A DNA stretch of 64,000 nucleotides from Amblyomma americanum (lineage: Eukaryota > Arthropoda > Arachnida > Ixodida > Ixodidae), in assembly GCF_052857255.1 (NCBI RefSeq), contig NW_027526486.1:868001-932000 (forward strand), read 5' to 3'. Position 1 is the stretch's first letter, and every line of letters starts with the position of its first letter. The translations under genes and the position numbers were made by a program. Under the pieces are notes generated by a model that did no database searches, was not told where the DNA came from, and was given only the letters and a program-made list of their open reading frames with translations. Of the stretch, positions 50,786-63,645 are shown piece by piece.

Positions 50786-52732
50786 AGAGAAAACGTTTAC
50801 ACATTTCTCTCGTCTACTCTTCGACGACTTGTAATATCGATGCTCGTGAATCTTGCTAGTTTCGATCTAAAACGAGGTAACCCGTTGTTTTGAGCCGGAA
50901 TACAAGTTTTCGCGCAGTTCTCAGAGAAAAAGTTTACACCTTTCTCTCGTCTACTATTCGACGACTTGTAAAATCGATGCTCGTGAATCTTGCTAGTTTC
51001 GACCTAAAACGATGTATCCCGTTGTTTTGAGCCGGAATACACGTTTTCGCGCAGTTCTGAGAGAAAAAGTTCACACCTTTCTCTCGTGAACTCTTCGACG
51101 ACTTGTAAAATCGATGCTAGTGAATCTTGCTAGTTTCGATCTAAAACGATATATCCTGTTGTTTTGAGCCGGAATACAAGTTTTCGCGCAGTTCTGAGAG
51201 AAAAAGTTTACACCAATCTCTCGTCTACTCTTCGACGACTTGTAAAATCGATGCTCGTGAATCATGCTAGTTTCGATCTAAAACGATGTATCCCGTTGTT
51301 TTGAGCCGGAATGCAAGTTTTCGCGCAGTTCTGAGAGAAAAAGTTTACACCTTTCTCTCGTGTACTCTTCGACGACTTGTAAAATCGATGCTCGTGAATC
51401 TTGCTAGTTTCGATCTGAAACGATGTATCCCGTTGTTTTGAACCGGAATACAAGTTTTCGCGCAGTTTTGAGAGTTAAAGTTTACACCTTTCTCTCGTCT
51501 ACTCTTCGAAGACTTGTGAAATTGATGCTCCTGAATCTTGCTAGATTCAATCTAAAGCGATGTATCCCGTTGTTTTGAGCCGGAATACAAGTTTTCGCGC
51601 AGTTCTGAGAGAAAAAGTTCACACATTTCTCTCGTCTACTCTTCGACGACTTGTAATATCGATGCTCGTGAATCTTGCTAGTTTCGATCTAAAACGATGT
51701 AACCCGTTGTTTTGAGCCGGAATACAAGTTTTCGCGCAGTTCTGAGAGTTAAAGTTTACACCTTTCTCTCGTCTACTCTTCGAAGACTTGTGAAATCGAA
51801 GCTCGTGAATCTTGCTAGATTCGATCTAAAGCGATATATCCTGTTGTTTTGAGCCGGAATACAAGTTTTCGTGCAGTTCTGAGAGAAAAAGTTTACAACT
51901 TTCTCTCGTCTACTATTCGACGACTTGTGAAATCGATGCTCGTGAATCTTGCTAGTTTCGACCTAAAACGATGTATCCCTTTGTTTTGAGCCGGAATACA
52001 AGTTTTCGCGCAGTTCTGAGAGAAAAAGTTTACACCTTTCTCTCGTGTACTCTTCGACGACTTAAAAAACGATGCTCGTGAATCATGCTAGTTTCGATCT
52101 AAAACGATGTATCCCGTTGTTTTGAGCCGGAATACAAGTTTTCGCGCAGTTCTGAGAGAAAACGTTTACACCTTTCTCTCGTCTACTCTTCGACGACGTG
52201 TAAAATCGATGCTCGTGAATCTTGCTAGTTTCGATCTAAAACGAGGTAACCCGTTGTTTTGAGCCGGAATACAAGTTTTCGCGCATTTCTGAGAGAAAAA
52301 GTTTACACCTTTCTCTCGTCTACTATTCGACGACTTGTAAAATTGATGCTCGTGAATCTTGCTAGTTTCGACCTAAAACGACGTATCCCGTTGTTTTGAG
52401 CCGGAATACACGTTTTCGCGCAGTTCTGAGAGAAAACGTTTACACCTTTCTCTCGTCTACTCTTCGACGACGTGTAAAATCGATGCTCGTGAATCTTGCT
52501 AGTTTCGATCTAAAACGATGTAACCCGTTGTTTTGAGCCGGAATACCAAGTTTTCGCGCATTTCTGAGAGAAAAAGTTTACACCTTTCTCTCGTTTACTC
52601 TTCGACGACTTGTAAAATCGATGCTCGTGAATCTTGCTAGTTTCGATCTAAAACGATGTATCCCGTTGTTTTGAGCTGGAATACAAGTTTTCGCACAGTT
52701 CTGAGAGAAAAAGTTTACATCCTTCTCTCGTG
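50270..52732 (+). repeat. 2,463-bp 18-monomer unit, copy 1
   Basis: Period 2,463 bp equals 18 monomers less 3 bp (one m1). Landmarks: m1 near 50541, GTGAACTC near 51086, GGAATGCAAG near 51311, TTTACAACTTTCTC near 51895, GACTTAAAAAACG near 52063, and GGAATACCAAG near 52543. It overlaps the tail of the 4,786-bp unit, and the left edge is uncertain by about 70 bp. A private TTTTGAACCGG lies near 51439. Confidence 0.82.
50786..51214 (+). repeat. Partial third copy of the 4,786-bp unit
   Basis: The match at an offset of 4,786 bp continues past a complete second unit for about 430 bp and stops at 51215, where CACCAATCTCTCG replaces CACCTTTCTCTCG. Private changes here are GAGAGAAAACG near 50793 and TTCTCAGAG near 50925. 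Confidence 0.75.
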
Positions 52733-55195
52733 TACTCTTCGACGACTTGTAAAATCGATGCTCGTGAATCATGCTAGTTTCGATCTAAAACGATGTATCC
52801 CGTTGTTTTGAGCCGGAATACAAGTTTTCGCGCAGTTTTGAGAGAAAAAGTTTACACCTTTCTCTCGTCTACTCTTCGAAGACTTGTAAAATCGATGCTC
52901 GTGAATCTTGCTAGTTTCGATCTAAAACGATGTATCCCGTTGTTTTGAGCCGGAATACAAGTTTTCGCGCAGTTCTGAGAGAAAAAGTTTACACCTTTCT
53001 CTCGTGTACTCGAAGACTTGTAAAATCGATGCTCGTGAATCTTGCTAGTTTCGATCTAAAACGATGTATCCCGTTGTTTTGAGCCGGAATACAAGTTTTC
53101 GCGCAGTTCTGAGAGAAAAAGTTTACACCTTTCTCTCGTGTACTCTTCGTCGACTTGTAAAATCGATGCTCGTGAATCTTGCTAGTTTCGATCTAAAACG
53201 ATGTATCCTGTTGTTTTGAGCCGGAATACAAGTTTTCGCGCAGTTCTGAGAGAAAAAGTTTACACATTTCTCTCGTCTACTCTTCGACGACTTGTAATAT
53301 CGATGCTCGTGAATCTTGCTAGTTTCGATCTAAAACGAGGTAACCCGTTGTTTTGAGCCGGAATACAAGTTTTCGCGCAGTTCTGAGAGAAAAAGTTTAC
53401 ACCTTTCTCTCGTCTACTATTCGACGACTTGTAAAATCGATGCTCGTGAATCTTGCTAGTTTCGACCTAAAACGATGTATCCCGTTGTTTTGAGCCGGAA
53501 TACACGTTTTCGCGCAGTTCTGAGAGAAAAAGTTCACACCTTTCTCTCGTGAACTCTTCGACGACTTGTAAAATCGATGCTAGTGAATCTTGCTAGTTTC
53601 GATCTAAAACGATATATCCTGTTGTTTTGAGCCGGAATACAAGTTTTCGCGCAGTTCTGAGAGAAAAAGTTTACACCAATCTCTCGTCTACTCTTCGACG
53701 ACTTGTAAAATCGATGCTCGTGAATCATGCTAGTTTCGATCTAAAACGATGTATCCCGTTGTTTTGAGCCGGAATGCAAGTTTTCGCGCAGTTCTGAGAG
53801 AAAAAGTTTACACCTTTCTCTCGTGTACTCTTCGACGACTTGTAAAATCGATGCTCGTGAATCTTGCTAGTTTCGATCTGAAACGATGTATCCCGTTCTT
53901 TTGAGCCGGAATACAAGTTTTCGCGCAGTTTTGAGAGTTAAAGTTTACACCTTTCTCTCGTCTACTCTTCGAAGACTTGTGAAATTGATGCTCCTGAATC
54001 TTGCTAGATTCAATCTAAAGCGATGTATCCCGTTGTTTTGAGCCGGAATACAAGTTTTCGCGCAGTTCTGAAAGAAAAAGTTCACACATTTCTCTCGTCT
54101 ACTCTTCGACGACTTGTAATATCGATGCTCGTGAATCTTGCTAGTTTCGATCTAAAACGATGTAACCCGTTGTTTTGAGCCGGAATACAAGTTTTCGCGC
54201 AGTTCTGAGAGTTAAAGTTTACACCTTTCTCTCGTCTACTCTTCGAAGACTTGTGAAATCGAAGCTCGTGAATCTTGCTAGATTCGATCTAAAGCGATAT
54301 ATCCTGTTGTTTTGAGCCGGAATACAAGTTTTCGTGCAGTTCTGAGAGAAAAAGTTTACAACTTTCTCTCGTCTACTATTCGACGACTTGTGAAATCGAT
54401 GCTCGTGAATCTTGCTAGTTTCGACCTAAAACGATGTATCCCTTTGTTTTGAGCCGGAATACAAGTTTTCGCGCAGTTCTGAGAGAAAAAGTTTACGCCT
54501 TTCTCTCGTGTACTCTTCGACGACTTAAAAAACGATGCTCGTGAATCATGCTAGTTTCGATCTAAAACGATGTATCCCGTTGTTTTGAGCCGGAATACAA
54601 GTTTTCGCGCAGTTCTGAGAGAAAACGTTTACACCTTTCTCTCGTCTACTCTTCGACGACGTGTAAAATCGATGCTCGTGAATCTTGCTAGTTTCGATCT
54701 AAAACGAGGTAACCCGTTGTTTTGAGCCGGAATACAAGTTTTCGCGCATTTCTGAGAGAAAAAGTTTACACCTTTCTCTCGTCTACTATTCGACGACTTG
54801 TAAAATTGATGCTCGTGAATCTTGCTAGTTTCGACCTAAAACGACGTATCCCGTTGTTTTGAGCCGGAATACACGTTTTCGCGCAGTTCTGAGAGAAAAC
54901 GTTTACACCTTTCTCTCGTCTACTCTTCGACGACGTGTAAAATCGATGCTCGTGAATCTTGCTAGTTTCGATCTAAAACGATGTAACCCGTTGTTTTGAG
55001 CCGGAATACCAAGTTTTCGCGCATTTCTGAGAGAAAAAGTTTACACCTTTCTCTCGTTTACTCTTCGACGACTTGTAAAATCGATGCTCGTGAATCTTGC
55101 TAGTTTCGATCTAAAACGATGTATCCCGTTGTTTTGAGCTGGAATACAAGTTTTCGCACAGTTCTGAGAGAAAAAGTTTACATCCTTCTCTCGTG
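52733..55195 (+). repeat. 2,463-bp 18-monomer unit, copy 2
   Basis: Same landmarks, each 2,463 bp after copy 1. Differences from copy 1 include CCCGTTCTTTTGAGCC near 53893, CTGAAAGAAAAAG near 54069, and TTTACGCC near 54495. The first and last of these are shared with copy 3, so copies 2 and 3 are the closer pair. Confidence 0.84.
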
Positions 55196-57460
55196 TACTC
55201 TTCGACGACTTGTAAAATCGATGCTCGTGAATCATGCTAGTTTCGATCTAAAACGATGTATCCCGTTGTTTTGAGCCGGAATACAAGTTTTCGCGCAGTT
55301 TTGAGAGAAAAAGTTTACACCTTTCTCTCGTCTACTCTTCGAAGACTTGTAAAATCGATGCTCGTGAATCTTGCTAGTTTCGATCTAAAACGATGTATCC
55401 CGTTGTTTTGAGCCGGAATACAAGTTTTCGCGCAGTTCTGAGAGAAAAAGTTTACACCTTTCTCTCGTGTACTCGAAGACTTGTAAAATCGATGCTCGTG
55501 AATCTTGCTAGTTTCGATCTAAAACGATGTATCCCGTTGTTTTGAGCCGGAATACAAGTTTTCGCGCAGTTCTGAGAGAAAAAGTTTACACCTTTCTCTC
55601 GTGTACTCTTCGTCGACTTGTAAAATCGATGCTCGTGAATCTTGCTAGTTTCGATCTAAAACGATGTATCCTGTTGTTTTGAGCCGGAATACAAGTTTTC
55701 GCGCAGTTCTGAGAGAAAAAGTTTACACATTTCTCTCGTCTACTCTTCGACGACTTGTAATATCGATGCTCGTGAATCTTGCTAGTTTCGATCTAAAACG
55801 AGGTAACCCGTTGTTTTGAGCCGGAATACAAGTTTTCGCGCAGTTCTGAGAGAAAAAGTTTACACCTTTCTCTCGTCTACTATTCGACGACTTGTAAAAT
55901 CGATGCTCGTGAATCTTGCTAGTTTCGACCTAAAACGATGTATCCCGTTGTTTTGAGCCGGAATACACGTTTTCGCGCAGTTCTGAGAGAAAAAGTTCAC
56001 ACCTTTCTCTCGTGAACTCTTCGACGACTTGTAAAATCGATGCTAGTGAATCTTGCTAGTTTCGATCTAAAACGATATATCCTGTTGTTTTGAGCCGGAA
56101 TACAAGTTTTCGCGCAGTTCTGAGAGAAAAAGTTTACACCAATCTCTCGTCTACTCTTCGACGACTTGTAAAATCGATGCTCGTGAATCATGCTAGTTTC
56201 GATCTAAAACGATGTATCCCGTTGTTTTGAGCCGGAATGCAAGTTTTCGCGCAGTTCTGAGAGAAAAAGTTTACACCTTTCTCTCGTGTACTCTTCGACG
56301 ACTTGTAAAATCGATGCTCGTGAATCTTGCTAGTTTCGATCTGAAACGATGTATCCCGTTCTTTTGAGCCGGAATACAAGTTTTCGCGCAGTTTTGAGAG
56401 TTAAAGTTTACACCTTTCTCTCGTCTACTCTTCGAAGACTTGTGAAATTGATGCTCCTGAATCTTGCTAGATTCGATCTAAAGCGATATATCCTGTTGTT
56501 TTGAGCCGGAATACAAGTTTTCGTGCAGTTCTGAGAGAAAAAGTTTACAACTTTCTCTCGTCTACTATTCGACGACTTGTGAAATCGATGCTCGTGAATC
56601 TTGCTAGTTTCGACCTAAAACGATGTATCCCTTTGTTTTGAGCCGGAATACAAGTTTTCGCGCAGTTCTGAGAGAAAAAGTTTACGCCTTTCTCTCGTGT
56701 ACTCTTCGACGACTTAAAAAACGATGCTCGTGAATCATGCTAGTTTCGATCTAAAACGATGTATCCCGTTGTTTTGAGCCGGAATACAAGTTTTCGCGCA
56801 GTTCTGAGAGAAAACGTTTACACCTTTCTCTCGTCTACTCTTCGACGACGTGTAAAATCGATGCTCGTGAATCTTGCTAGTTTCGATCTAAAACGAGGTA
56901 ACCCGTTGTTTTGAGCCGGAATACAAGTTTTCGCGCATTTCTGAGAGAAAAAGTTTACACCTTTCTCTCGTCTACTATTCGACGACTTGTAAAATTGATG
57001 CTCGTGAATCTTGCTAGTTTCGACCTAAAACGACGTATCCCGTTGTTTTGAGCCGGAATACACGTTTTCGCGCAGTTCTGAGAGAAAACGTTTACACCTT
57101 TCTCTCGTCTACTCTTCGACGACGTGTAAAATCGATGCTCGTGAATCTTGCTAGTTTCGATCTAAAACGATGTAACCCGTTGTTTTGAGCCGGAATACCA
57201 AGTTTTCGCGCAGTTCTGAGAGAAAAAGTTTACACCTTTCTCTCGTTTACTCTTCGACGACTTGTAAAATCGATGCTCGTGAATCTTGCTAGTTTCGATC
57301 TAAAACGATGTATCCCGTTGTTTTGAGCTGGAATACAAGTTTTCGCACAGTTCTGAGAGAAAAAGTTTACATCTTTCTCTCGTGTACTCTTCGACGACTT
57401 GTAAAATCGATGCTCGTGAATCATGCTAGTTTCGATCTAAAACGATGTATCCCGTTGTTT
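55196..57460 (+). repeat. 2,463-bp unit, copy 3, with a 274-bp internal deletion
   Basis: Collinear with copy 2 up to TTGCTAGATTC near 56470, then two monomers are missing and the offset falls from 2,463 to 2,189. It ends near 57460, where TTTTGTGCCGG replaces TTTTGAGCCGG and the order changes. Copy 3 has TTTACATCTTTC near 57368 where copies 1 and 2 have TTTACATCCTTC. Confidence 0.82.
56460..56480. other. Site of an in-register 274-bp (two-monomer) deletion
   Basis: CTCCTGAATCTTGCTAGATT, from one monomer, runs into CGATCTAAAGCGATATATCC of the monomer two places later in copies 1 and 2. The exchange lies within the shared TTGCTAGATTC segment and preserves the 137-bp phase. Confidence 0.8.
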
Positions 57461-59214
57461 TGTGCCGGAATACAAGTTTTCGCGCAGTTCTGAGAGAAAA
57501 AGTTTACACCTTTCTCTCGTGTACTCTTCGTCGACTTGTAAAATTGATGCTCGTGAATCTTGCTAGTTTCGATCTAAAACGATGTAACCCGTTGTTTTGA
57601 GCCAGAACACAAGTTTTCGCGCAGTTCTGAGAGTTAAAGTTTACACCTTTCTCTCGTCTACTCTTCGAAGACTTGTGAAATCGAAGCTCGTGAATCTTGC
57701 TAGATTCGATCTAAAGCGATGTATCCCGTTGTTTTGAGCCTGAATACAAGTTTTCGCGCAGTTCTGAGAGAAAAAGTTTACACATTTCTCTCGTCTACTC
57801 TTCGACGACTTCTAATAACGATGCTCGTGAATCTTGCTAGTTTCGATCTAAAACGAGGTAACCCGTTGTTTTGAGCCGGAATACAAGTTTTCGCGCATTT
57901 CTGAGAGAAAAAGTTTACACCTTTCTCTCGTCTATATTCGACAACTTGTAAAATCGATGCTCGTGAATCATGCTAGTTTCGATCTAAAACGATGTATCCC
58001 GTTGTTTTGAGCCGGAATGCAAGTTTTCGCGCAGTTCTGAGAGAAAAGTTTACACCTTTCTCTCGTGTACTCTTCGACGACTTGTAAAATCGATGCTCGT
58101 GAATCTTGCTAGTTTCGATCTGAAACGATGTATCCCGTTGTTTTGAGCCGGAATACAAGTTTTCGCGCAGTTTTGAGAGTTAAAGTTTACACCTTTCTCT
58201 CGTCTGCTCTTCGAAGACTTGTGAAATCGATGCTCCTGAATCTTGCTAGATTCAATCTAAAGCGATGTATCCCGTTGTTTTGAGCCGGAATACAAGTTTT
58301 CGCGCAGTTCTGAGAGAAAAAGTTCACACATTTCTCTCGTCTACTCTTCGACGACTTGTAATATCGATGCTCGTGAATCTTGCTAGTTTCGATCTAAAAC
58401 GATGTAACCCGTTGTATTGAGCCGGAATACAAGTTTTCGCGCAGTTCTGAGAGAAAAAGTTTACACCTTTCTCTCGTCTATATTCGACAACTTGTAAAAT
58501 CGATGCTCGTGAATCTTGCTAGTTTCGATCTAAAACGATGTAACCCGTTGTTTTGAGCCGGAATACAAGTTTTCGCGCAGTTCTGAGAGTTAAAGTTTAC
58601 ACCTTTCTCCCGTCTACTCTTCGAAGACTTGTGAAATCGAAGCTCTTGAATCTTGCTAGATTCGATCTAAAGCGATATATCCTGTTGTTTTGAGCCGGAA
58701 TACAAGTTTTCGTGCAGTTCTGAGAGAAAAAGTTTACAACTTTCTCTCGTCTACTATTCGACGACTTGTGAAATCGATGCTCGTGAATCTTGCTAGTTTC
58801 GACCTAAAACGATGTATCCCTTTGTTTTGAGCCGGAATACAAGTTTTCGCGCAGTTCTGAGAGAAAAAGTTTACACCTTTCTCTCGTGTACTCTTCGACG
58901 ACTTAAAAACGATGCTCGTGAATCATGCTAGTTTCGATCTAAAACGATGTATCCCGTTGTTTTGAGCCGGAATACAAGTTTTCGCGCAGTTCTGAGAGAA
59001 AACGTTTACACCTTTCTCTCGTCTACTCTTCGACGACGTGTAAAATCGATGCTCGTGAATCTTGCTAGTTTCGATCTAAAACGATGTAACCCGTTGTTTT
59101 GAGCCGGAATACAAGTTTTCGCGCAGTTCTGAGAGAAAAAGTTTACACCTTTCTCTCGTCTACTCTTCGACGACTCGTAAAATCGATGCTCATGAATTTT
59201 GCTAGTTTCGATCT

Positions 59215-59277
59215 TCTCTCGTCTACTCTTCAATAACTCGTAAAATCGATGCTCATGAATTTTGCTAGTTTGGATCT
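59215..59277 (+). repeat. Truncated 63-bp monomer (right flank, block 1)
   Basis: Same junction as at 4050, with GAGCC spacing of 200 bp (59101 to 59301). It carries CTTCAATAACTCG and GTTTGGATC. Confidence 0.9.
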
Positions 59278-60783
59278 AAAACGATATATCCTGTTGTTTT
59301 GAGCCGGAATACAAGTTTTCGCGCAGTTCGGAGAGAAAAAGTTTACACCTTTCTCTCGTCTACTCTTCGACGACTTGTAAAATCGATGCTCGTGAATCAT
59401 GCTAGTTTCGATCTAAAACGATGTATCCCGTTGTTTTGATCCGGAATACAAGTTTTCGCGCAGTTCTGAGAGAAAAAGTTTACACCTTTCTCTCGTCTAC
59501 TCTTCGACGACTTGTAATATCGATGCTCATGAATCTTGCTAGTTTCGATCTAAAACGAGGTAACCCGTTGTTTTGAGCCGGAATACAAGTTTTCGCGCAT
59601 TTCTGAGAGAAAAAGTTTACACCTTTCTCTCGTCTACTATTCGACGACTTGTAAAATTGATGCTCGTGAATCTTGCTAGTTTCGACCTAAAACGACGTAT
59701 CCCGTTGTTTTGAGCCGGAATACACGTTTTCGCGCAGTTCTGAGAGAAAACGTTTACACCTTTCTCTCGTCTACTCTTCGACGACGTGTAAAATCGATGC
59801 TCGTGAATCTTGCTAGTTTCGATCTAAAACGATGTAACCCGTTGTTTTGAGCCGGAATACCAAGTTTTCGTGCAGTTCTGAGAGAAAAAGTTTACACCTT
59901 TCTCTCGTTTACTCTTCGACGACTTGTAAAATCGATGCTCGTGAATCTTGCTAGTTTCGATCTAAAACGATGTATCCCGTTGTTTTGAGCCGGAATACAA
60001 GTTTTCGCGCAGTTCTGAGAGAAAAAGTTCACACATTTCTCTCGTCTACTCTTCGACGACTTGTAATATCGATGCTCGTGAATCTTGCTAGTTTCGATCT
60101 GAAACGATGTAACCCGTTGTATTGAGCCGGAATACAAGTTTTCGCTCAGTTCTGAGAGAAAAAGTTTACACCTTTCTCTCGTCTATATTCGACAACTTGT
60201 AAAATCGATGCTCGTGAATCTTGCTAGTTTCGATCTAAAACGATGTAACCCGTTGTTTTGAGCCGGAATACAAGTTTTCGCGCAGTTCTGAGAGTTAAAG
60301 TTTACACCTTTCTCTCGTCTACTCTTCGAAGACTTGTGAAATAGAAGCTCGTGAATCTTGCTAGATTCGATCTATAGCGATATATCCTGTTGTTTTGAGC
60401 CGGAATACAAGTTTTCGTGCAGTTCTGAGAGAAAAAGTTTACAACTTTCTCTCGTCTACTATTCGACGACTTGTGAAATCGATGCTCGTGAATCTTGCTA
60501 GTTTCGACCTAAAACGATGTATCCCTTTGTTTTGAGCCGGAATACAAGTTTTCGCGCAGTTCTGAGAGAAAAAGTTTACACCTTTCTCTCGTGTACTCTT
60601 CGACGACTTAAAAAACGATGCTCGTGAATCATGCTAGTTTCGATCTAAAACGATGTAACCCGTTGTTTTGAGCCGGAATACAAGTTTTCGCGCAGTTCTG
60701 AGAGAAAAAGTTTACACCTTTCTCTCGTCTACTCTTCGACGACTCGTAAAATCGATGCTCATGAATTTTGCTAGTTTCGATCT

Positions 60784-60846
60784 TCTCTCGTCTACTCTTC
60801 AATGACTCGTAAAATCGATGCTCATGAATTTTGCTAGTTTGGATCT
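60784..60846 (+). repeat. Truncated 63-bp monomer (right flank, block 2)
   Basis: Same junction, with GAGCC spacing of 200 bp (60670 to 60870). It carries CTTCAATGACTCG, intermediate between the 4050 copy (CTTCGATGACTCG) and the 59215 copy (CTTCAATAACTCG). Confidence 0.9.
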
Positions 60847-63582
60847 AAAACGATATATCCTGTTGTTTTGAGCCGGAATACAAGTTTTCGCGCAGTTCGG
60901 AGAGAAAAAGTTTACACCTTTCTCTCGTCTACTCTTCGACGACTTGTAAAATCGATGCTCGTGAATCATGCTAGTTTCGATCTAAAACGATGTATCCCGT
61001 TGTTTTGATCCGGAATACAAGTTTTCGCGCAGTTCTGAGAGAAAAAGTTTACACCTTTCTCTCGTCTACTCTTCGACGACTTGTAATATCGATGCTCGTG
61101 AATCTTGCTAGTTTCGATCTAAAACGAGGTAACCCGTTGTTTTGAGCCGGAATACAAGTTTTCGCGCATTTCTGAGAGAAAAAGTTTACACCTTTCTCTC
61201 GTCTACTATTCGACGACTTGTAAAATTGATGCTCGTGAATCTTGCAAGTTTCGACCTAAAACGACGTATCCCGTTGTTTTGAGCCGGAATACACGTTTTC
61301 GCGCAGTTCTGAGAGAAAACGTTTACACCTTTCTCTCGTCTACTCTTCGACGACGTGTAAAATCGATGCTCGTGAATCTTGCTAGTTTCGATCTAAAACG
61401 ATGTAACCCGTTGTTTTGAGCCGGAATATCAAGTTTTCGCGCAGTTCTGAGAGAAAAAGTTTACACCTTTCTCTCGTTTACTCTTCGACGACTTGTAAAA
61501 TCGATGCTCGTGAATCTTGCTAGTTTCGATCTAAAACGATGTATCCCGTTGTTTTGAGCCGGAATACAAGTTTTCGCACAGTTCTGAGAGAAAAAGTTTA
61601 CACCTTTCTCTCGTGTACTCTTCGACGACTTGTAAAATCGATGCTCGTGAATCATGCTAGTTTCGATCTAAAACGATGTATCCCGTTGTTTTGAGCCGGA
61701 ATACAAGTTTTCGCGCAGTTCTGAGAGAAAAAGTTTACACCTTTCTCTCGTGTACTCTTCGTCGACTTGTAAAATTGATGCTCGTGAATCTTGCTAGTTT
61801 CGATCTAAAACGATGTAACCCGTTGTTTTGAGCCAGAACACAAGTTTTCGCGCAGTTCTGAGAGTTAAAGTTTACACCTTTCTCTCGTCTACTCTTCGAA
61901 GACTTGTGAAATCGAAGCTCGTGAATCTTGCTAGATTCGATCTAAAGCGATGTATCCCGTTGTTTTGAGCCTGAATACAAGTTTTCGCGCAGTTCTGAGA
62001 GAAAAAGTTTACACATTTCTCTCGTCTACTCTTCGACGACTTCTAATAACGATGCTCGTGAATCTTGCTAGTTTCGATCTAAAACGAGGTAACCCGTTGT
62101 TTTGAGCCGGAATACAAGTTTTCGCGCATTTCTGAGAGAAAAAGTTTACACCTTTCTCTCGTCTATATTCGACAACTTGTAAAATCGATGCTCGTGAATC
62201 TTGCTAGTTTCGATCTAAAACGATGTAACCCGTTGTTTTGAGCCGGAATACAAGTTTTCGCGCAGTTCTGAGAGTTAAGTTTACACCTTTCTCTCGTCTA
62301 CTCTTCGAAGACTTGTGAAATCGAAGCTCGTGAATCATGCTAGTTTCGATCTAAAACGATGTTTCCCGTTGTTTTGAGCCGGAATACAAGTTTTCGCGCA
62401 GTTTTGAGAGAAAAAGTTTACACCTTTCTCTCGTGTACTCTTCGAAGACTTGTAAAATCGATGCTCGTGAATCTTGCTAGTTTCGATCTAAAACGATGTA
62501 TCCCGTTGTTTTGAGCCGGAATACAAGTTTTCGCGCAGTTCTGAGAGAAAAAGTTTACACCTTTCTCTCGTGTACTCTTCGTCGACTTGTAAAATCGATG
62601 CTCGTGAATCTTGCTAGTTTCGATCTAAAACGATGTATCCTGTTGTTTTGAGCCGGAATACAAGTTTTCGCGCAGTTCTGAGAGAAAAAGTTTACACATT
62701 TCTCTCGTCTACTCTTCGACGACTTGTAATATCGATGCTCGTGAATCTTGCTAGTTTCGATCTAAAACGAGGTAACCCGTTGTTTTGAGCCGGAATACAA
62801 GTTTTCGCGCAGTTCTGAGAGAAAAAGTTTACACCTTTCTCTCGTCTATATTCGACAACTTGTAAAATCGATGCTCGTGAATCTTGCTAGTTTCGATCTA
62901 AAACGATGTAACCCGTTGTTTTGAGCCGGAATACAAGTTTTCGCGCAGTTCTGAGAGTTAAAGTTTACACCTTTCTCCCGTCTACTCTTCGAAGACTTGT
63001 GAAATCGAAGCTCGTGAATCTTGCTAGATTCGATCTAAAGCGATATATCCTGCTGTTTTGAGCCGGAATACAAGTTTTCGTGCAGTTCTGAGAGAAAAAG
63101 TTTACAACTTTCTCTCGTCTACTATTCGACGACTTGTGAAATCGATGCTCGTGAATCTTGCTAGTTTCGACCTAAAACGATGTATCCCTTTGTTTTGAGC
63201 CGGAATACAAGTTTTCGCGCAGTTCTGAGAGAAAAAGTTTACACCTTTCTCTCGTGTACTCTTCGACGACTTAAAAACGATGCTCGTGAATCATGCTAGT
63301 TTCGATCTAAAACGATGTATCCCGTTGTTTTGAGCCGGAATACAAGTTTTCGCGCAGTTCTGAGAGAAAACGTTTACACCTTTCTCTCGTCTACTCTTCG
63401 ACGACGTGTAAAATCGATGCTCGTGAATCTTGCTAGTTTCGATCTAAAACGATGTAACCCGTTGTTTTGAGCCGGAATACAAGTTTTCGCGCAGTTCTGA
63501 GAGAAAAAGTTTACACCTTTCTCTCGTCTACTCTTCGACGACTCGTAAAATCGATGCTCATGAATTTTGCTAGTTTCGATCT

Positions 63583-63645
63583 TCTCTCGTCTACTCTTCA
63601 ATAACTCGTAAAATCGATGCTCATGAATTTTGCTAGTTTGGATCT
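63583..63645 (+). repeat. Truncated 63-bp monomer (right flank, block 3)
   Basis: Same junction and the same CTTCAATAACTCG as the copy at 59215, 4,368 bp upstream. GAGCC spacing is 200 bp (63469 to 63669). Confidence 0.9.
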
